DNA from: Adiantum capillus-veneris | Lineage: Eukaryota; Streptophyta; Polypodiopsida; Polypodiales; Pteridaceae | NCBI GenBank assembly: GCA_014529385.2 | Contig: CM043945.1 | Span: 150,799,241-150,863,240, forward strand | Direction of reading: 5' to 3' | Length of the DNA stretch: 64,000 nucleotides | In this document: positions 61,667 to 64,000 of the stretch, in pieces | How positions within the stretch are numbered: the stretch's first letter is position 1 | Layout of the letters: every line of letters starts with the position of its first letter | Made by a program: the position numbers and the translations under genes | The notes under the pieces: model-generated | What the model was told of the DNA's origin: nothing | Seen by the model: the letters and a program-made list of their open reading frames with translations, nothing else | Databases searched by the model: none

Positions 61667-63541
61667 TTATCCTTGAATGCCGATTGAAGATGAGCAAAAG
61701 CTCAACTTCTCCTTGTTGACCACCTTTGTAAACATGTCTGCAGGATTTTCACTTGTATGCACCTTTCCTAGCTTTAGTTGTCCCTCTTCTAAAAGAGTGC
61801 GTATGAAGTGATATCTCACCTCAATGTGCTTTGTCCTTGAATGAAAGGCTGAGTTCTTCGCAAGATGGATAGCGCTTTGGCTATCACTGTACAAGACACA
61901 ATTGTCTTGTTTGAATCCAAGCTCTTCTAAGAATCTGTGAAGACACAGTATTTCTTTGCTTGCCTCCGTCATTGCTACATACTCTGCTTCCGTGGTAGAA
62001 AGTGAAACCACTTTCTGCAGCTTTGAAGCCCAGCTTACTGCTGTGCCTCCAACTGTGAACACATAGCCAGTAGTGCTACTTCGAGTATCTTTGTCACCTG
62101 CCATATCTGCATCAGCATACCCTTCTAGAAAAATATTAGTTCCTCCAAAATACAAAGCATTTGTTGTTATCCCTTTTAGATACCTAAGTATCCACTTCAC
62201 AGCTTGCCAATGCTCTTTACCTGGGTTGTCCATGAACCTACTCACAACTCCCACTGCATGTGCAATGTCTGGACTTGTCCAGACCATAGCATACATTAGA
62301 GAACCTACCGCTGCAACATATGGAACTTTAGACATATAGGCTATCTCCTCTTGTATCTTTGGACACATATTCTTCGTTAGTTTAAAATGACCAGCCAAAG
62401 GTGTAGAAACTGGTTTTTCATTTTGCATTGCAAACCTTTCTAGTACCTTCTTGATGTAATCTTCTTGAGATAGCTTTATTGTCTTCTTCGTCCTGTCCCT
62501 TGATATTTTCATACCAAGTATCCTCTTTGCAGCACCTAAATCTTTCATTGAAAAAGATTTGGACATCTCCTCTTTTAGGTCTTTGATGTCCTGCATGTTA
62601 GCACTTGCAATCAACATGTCATCAACATACAACATTAGGATGATGAATTTCCCATCTCCCAAATTCTTCGTGTAGAAGCAGTGATCCGAGTTGCATCTTG
62701 TGAATCCATGATCCAACATCCATCGATCAAACTTCAAGTACCATTGTCTTGATGCTTGTTTTAAACCATACAAGCTCTTCTTTAATCTGCAAACCATTTT
62801 CTCCTTACCTTTTACTTCATACCCCTTTGGTTGAAGCATGTAGATTTCCTCCTCTAAGTCACCGTGAGGGAATGCCGTATTTACATCCATTTGCTCGAGA
62901 TTTAGATCATGAGCAGCCACAAGGCTTAAGACAAGCCTAATTGAGTTCATTTTTACAACAGGAGAAAATATTTCATTGAAGTCAATACCTTTCTTTTGAG
63001 AAAAACCTTTTACCACAAGCCTAGACTTGTACCTTTTCTTCCCACCTTCTTCTTCCTTTAGCTTGTACACCCATTTGTTTTGAAGTGCCCGCTTACCCTT
63101 AGGCAACTCAACCAACTCCCATGTTTGGTTGCGATGTAGTGAGTCCATCTCCACTTGCATGCTCTTCGTCCATTCTTCTTTGGATTCATGTTGCATAGCT
63201 TCTTCATATGATTCCGGCTCTCCAGAATCTGAGATCAAGAGATGGTTGAAGGAAGGAACAAACCTTTCTGGAGGTCTACTTGCTCTTGTAGATCTTCGGG
63301 GAATAGGTTGAGGCTCCTCATTTGGTTGAAGTTGTTGCACATTGTCACCGTTTGCAGTCCTTGAGTCTTCACCGTCCTCAAGCTCCATGTACTCATCACC
63401 TGTTTCTTTTGTTTGTTTTCTTTCCAAGTAATCTTTGTACATATTTTGTTCGTTTAAAATTACATCGCTACTCCTTAAGATTTTACCATCTTCAGGATTC
63501 CATAGGCGATACCTCCTTCTCCATAGCCAATGAAGAAACAC
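61667..63541 (-). CDS. pol: Copia-4 RT and RNase H
   Basis: 624 codons without a stop, by far the best-preserved copia frame here. In order: integrase-RT connection (YRLWNPEDGKILRSSDVILN), RT (QNKWVYKLKEEEGGKKRYKS, MDVNTAFPHGDLEEEIYMLQ, SLYGLKQASRQWYLKFDRW, catalytic MLYVDDMLIASA at plus positions 62618-62629), RNase H (GYADADMAGDKDTRSSTTGY, LYSDSQSAIHLAKNSAFHSR) ending at KEKLSFCSSSIGIQG. YVDD is intact. The true N-terminus is upstream: a one-base shift near 63520 joins it to the integrase pieces. The nominal start is arbitrary. Confidence 0.92.
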   Translation of the reverse strand: MFLHWLWRRRYRLWNPEDGKILRSSDVILNEQNMYKDYLERKQTKETGDEYMELEDGEDSRTANGDNVQQLQPNEEPQPIPRRSTRASRPPERFVPSFNHLLISDSGEPESYEEAMQHESKEEWTKSMQVEMDSLHRNQTWELVELPKGKRALQNKWVYKLKEEEGGKKRYKSRLVVKGFSQKKGIDFNEIFSPVVKMNSIRLVLSLVAAHDLNLEQMDVNTAFPHGDLEEEIYMLQPKGYEVKGKEKMVCRLKKSLYGLKQASRQWYLKFDRWMLDHGFTRCNSDHCFYTKNLGDGKFIILMLYVDDMLIASANMQDIKDLKEEMSKSFSMKDLGAAKRILGMKISRDRTKKTIKLSQEDYIKKVLERFAMQNEKPVSTPLAGHFKLTKNMCPKIQEEIAYMSKVPYVAAVGSLMYAMVWTSPDIAHAVGVVSRFMDNPGKEHWQAVKWILRYLKGITTNALYFGGTNIFLEGYADADMAGDKDTRSSTTGYVFTVGGTAVSWASKLQKVVSLSTTEAEYVAMTEASKEILCLHRFLEELGFKQDNCVLYSDSQSAIHLAKNSAFHSRTKHIEVRYHFIRTLLEEGQLKLGKVHTSENPADMFTKVVNKEKLSFCSSSIGIQG

Positions 63542-63954
63542 TTTTTGGACTTTGCATCTAACTTTGATCTTAGGCTTCTATCTATGTGCATGAAAGCCTC
63601 ACACCCAAACACTTTGAGAAATGCACAATTCACTGGTTTACCTGTCCATGCCTCTTCTGGAACTCCCCCATCCAATGCCGTTGAGGGTGACCGATTGATT
63701 AAGTACACAGACGTACTTACAGCTTCCGCCCAAAGCTCAAGCGGTAGGTCTGCATGTAGCCGCATGCTTCATGCTTGTTCCATGATTTTCATGTTCATCC
63801 TTTTCGAAATCCCATTTTGTTGAGGTGTCCTTGGGGTTGTCCTTTGCCTCCGAATGCCATTGCTAGCACAAAAGCTTTCAAAAGCTTGGCTGCAATATTC
63901 GCCTCCATTGTCGGATCTAAGGCATTTAACCTTGGTACCTGTTTCATTCTCCAC
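63475..63954 (-). pseudogene. Copia-4 integrase C-terminal half, broken
   Basis: 63954-63769 gives KVKCLRSDNGGEYCSQAFES (second catalytic Asp present) and TPQQNGISKRMNMKIMEQA. The catalytic Glu of the usual GVAERMN is Lys here. A TGA at 63769-63771 then interrupts, and 63765-63475 continues in the same or neighbouring frame: LPLELWAEAVSTSVYLINRS, CAFLKVFGCEAFMHI and KSKKCFFIGYGEGG. The integrase is inactive as read. The first Asp lies to the right of the window or in 63955-64000. Confidence 0.85.
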
Positions 63955-64000
63955 AAAGGCTTTCCACCTTTGAAATATGGAAAATACATCGGATTTATTC

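Larger units (their letters stand above)
60824..64000 (-). mobile_element. Copia-4, Ty1/copia element running off the window
   Basis: The 3' LTR at 60824-61606 (minus orientation) is followed to the right by a purine tract, RNase H, RT and integrase. The 5' half lies beyond 64000. Left target duplication would be agatg (60819-60823). Inserted in Gypsy-C gag. Confidence 0.92.

Overview
The window is repeat-rich nuclear DNA of a land plant. It consists almost entirely of nested, mostly decayed transposable elements, with no clearly intact host gene. Ty1/copia and Ty3/gypsy polyproteins with initiator-Met tRNA primer sites, introns of about 70 bp, and very long perfect dinucleotide repeats all point to a plant. 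A Penelope-like reverse transcriptase and this depth of nesting would fit a gymnosperm, fern or lycophyte better than a compact angiosperm, but the sequence alone does not settle this.

Layout. (1) 1-674 and 19851-22096 are two halves of one degenerate Penelope-like (PLE) reverse transcriptase. They are separated by a minus-strand LTR element (680-19850, LTRs of 143/142 bp, TSD gtacc). Removing the insertion and one TSD copy rejoins the PLE reading frame. (2) That LTR element shows no gag-pol. It carries a minus-strand, intron-containing, transposase-like pseudogene (13551-16407). It is itself interrupted by a young plus-strand Ty3/gypsy element, Gypsy-A (2731-12798, 2033-bp LTRs, TSD gcgt). 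(3) 22443-28007 is a complete minus-strand copia element (Copia-1, 192-bp LTRs, TSD attct). It keeps one gag-pol frame broken only by stop codons. (4) 28013-36000 is non-coding: a 93-bp perfect inverted repeat, a diverged tandem duplication containing a MITE, long CA tracts, and a duplicated promoter-like unit. (5) 37590-41235 is a truncated minus-strand Ty3/gypsy element (Gypsy-B). It is fused to a truncated minus-strand copia element (Copia-2, about 41235-44819), which has a tandem extra LTR fragment. (6) 45002-46680 looks like the 5' end of a second short-LTR minus-strand element. (7) 47277-55560 is Copia-3 (plus strand, 225/227-bp LTRs, TSD catta), a relative of Copia-2. A 3124-bp TIR transposon (TSD acct) is inserted in its integrase. 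(8) 56640-60823 is the LTR end, primer site and gag of a third Ty3/gypsy element (Gypsy-C). It is interrupted by Copia-4 (60824 to beyond the window, minus strand, 783-bp LTR).

Nothing here works as a pathway. The genes are gag, protease, integrase, RT and RNase H parts of separate retroelements, and their nesting gives an insertion order. The least explained items are the spliced transposase-like gene, the plant PLE, the 3.1-kb TIR element, and the repeat unit shared between the PLE tail and 34.9 kb.
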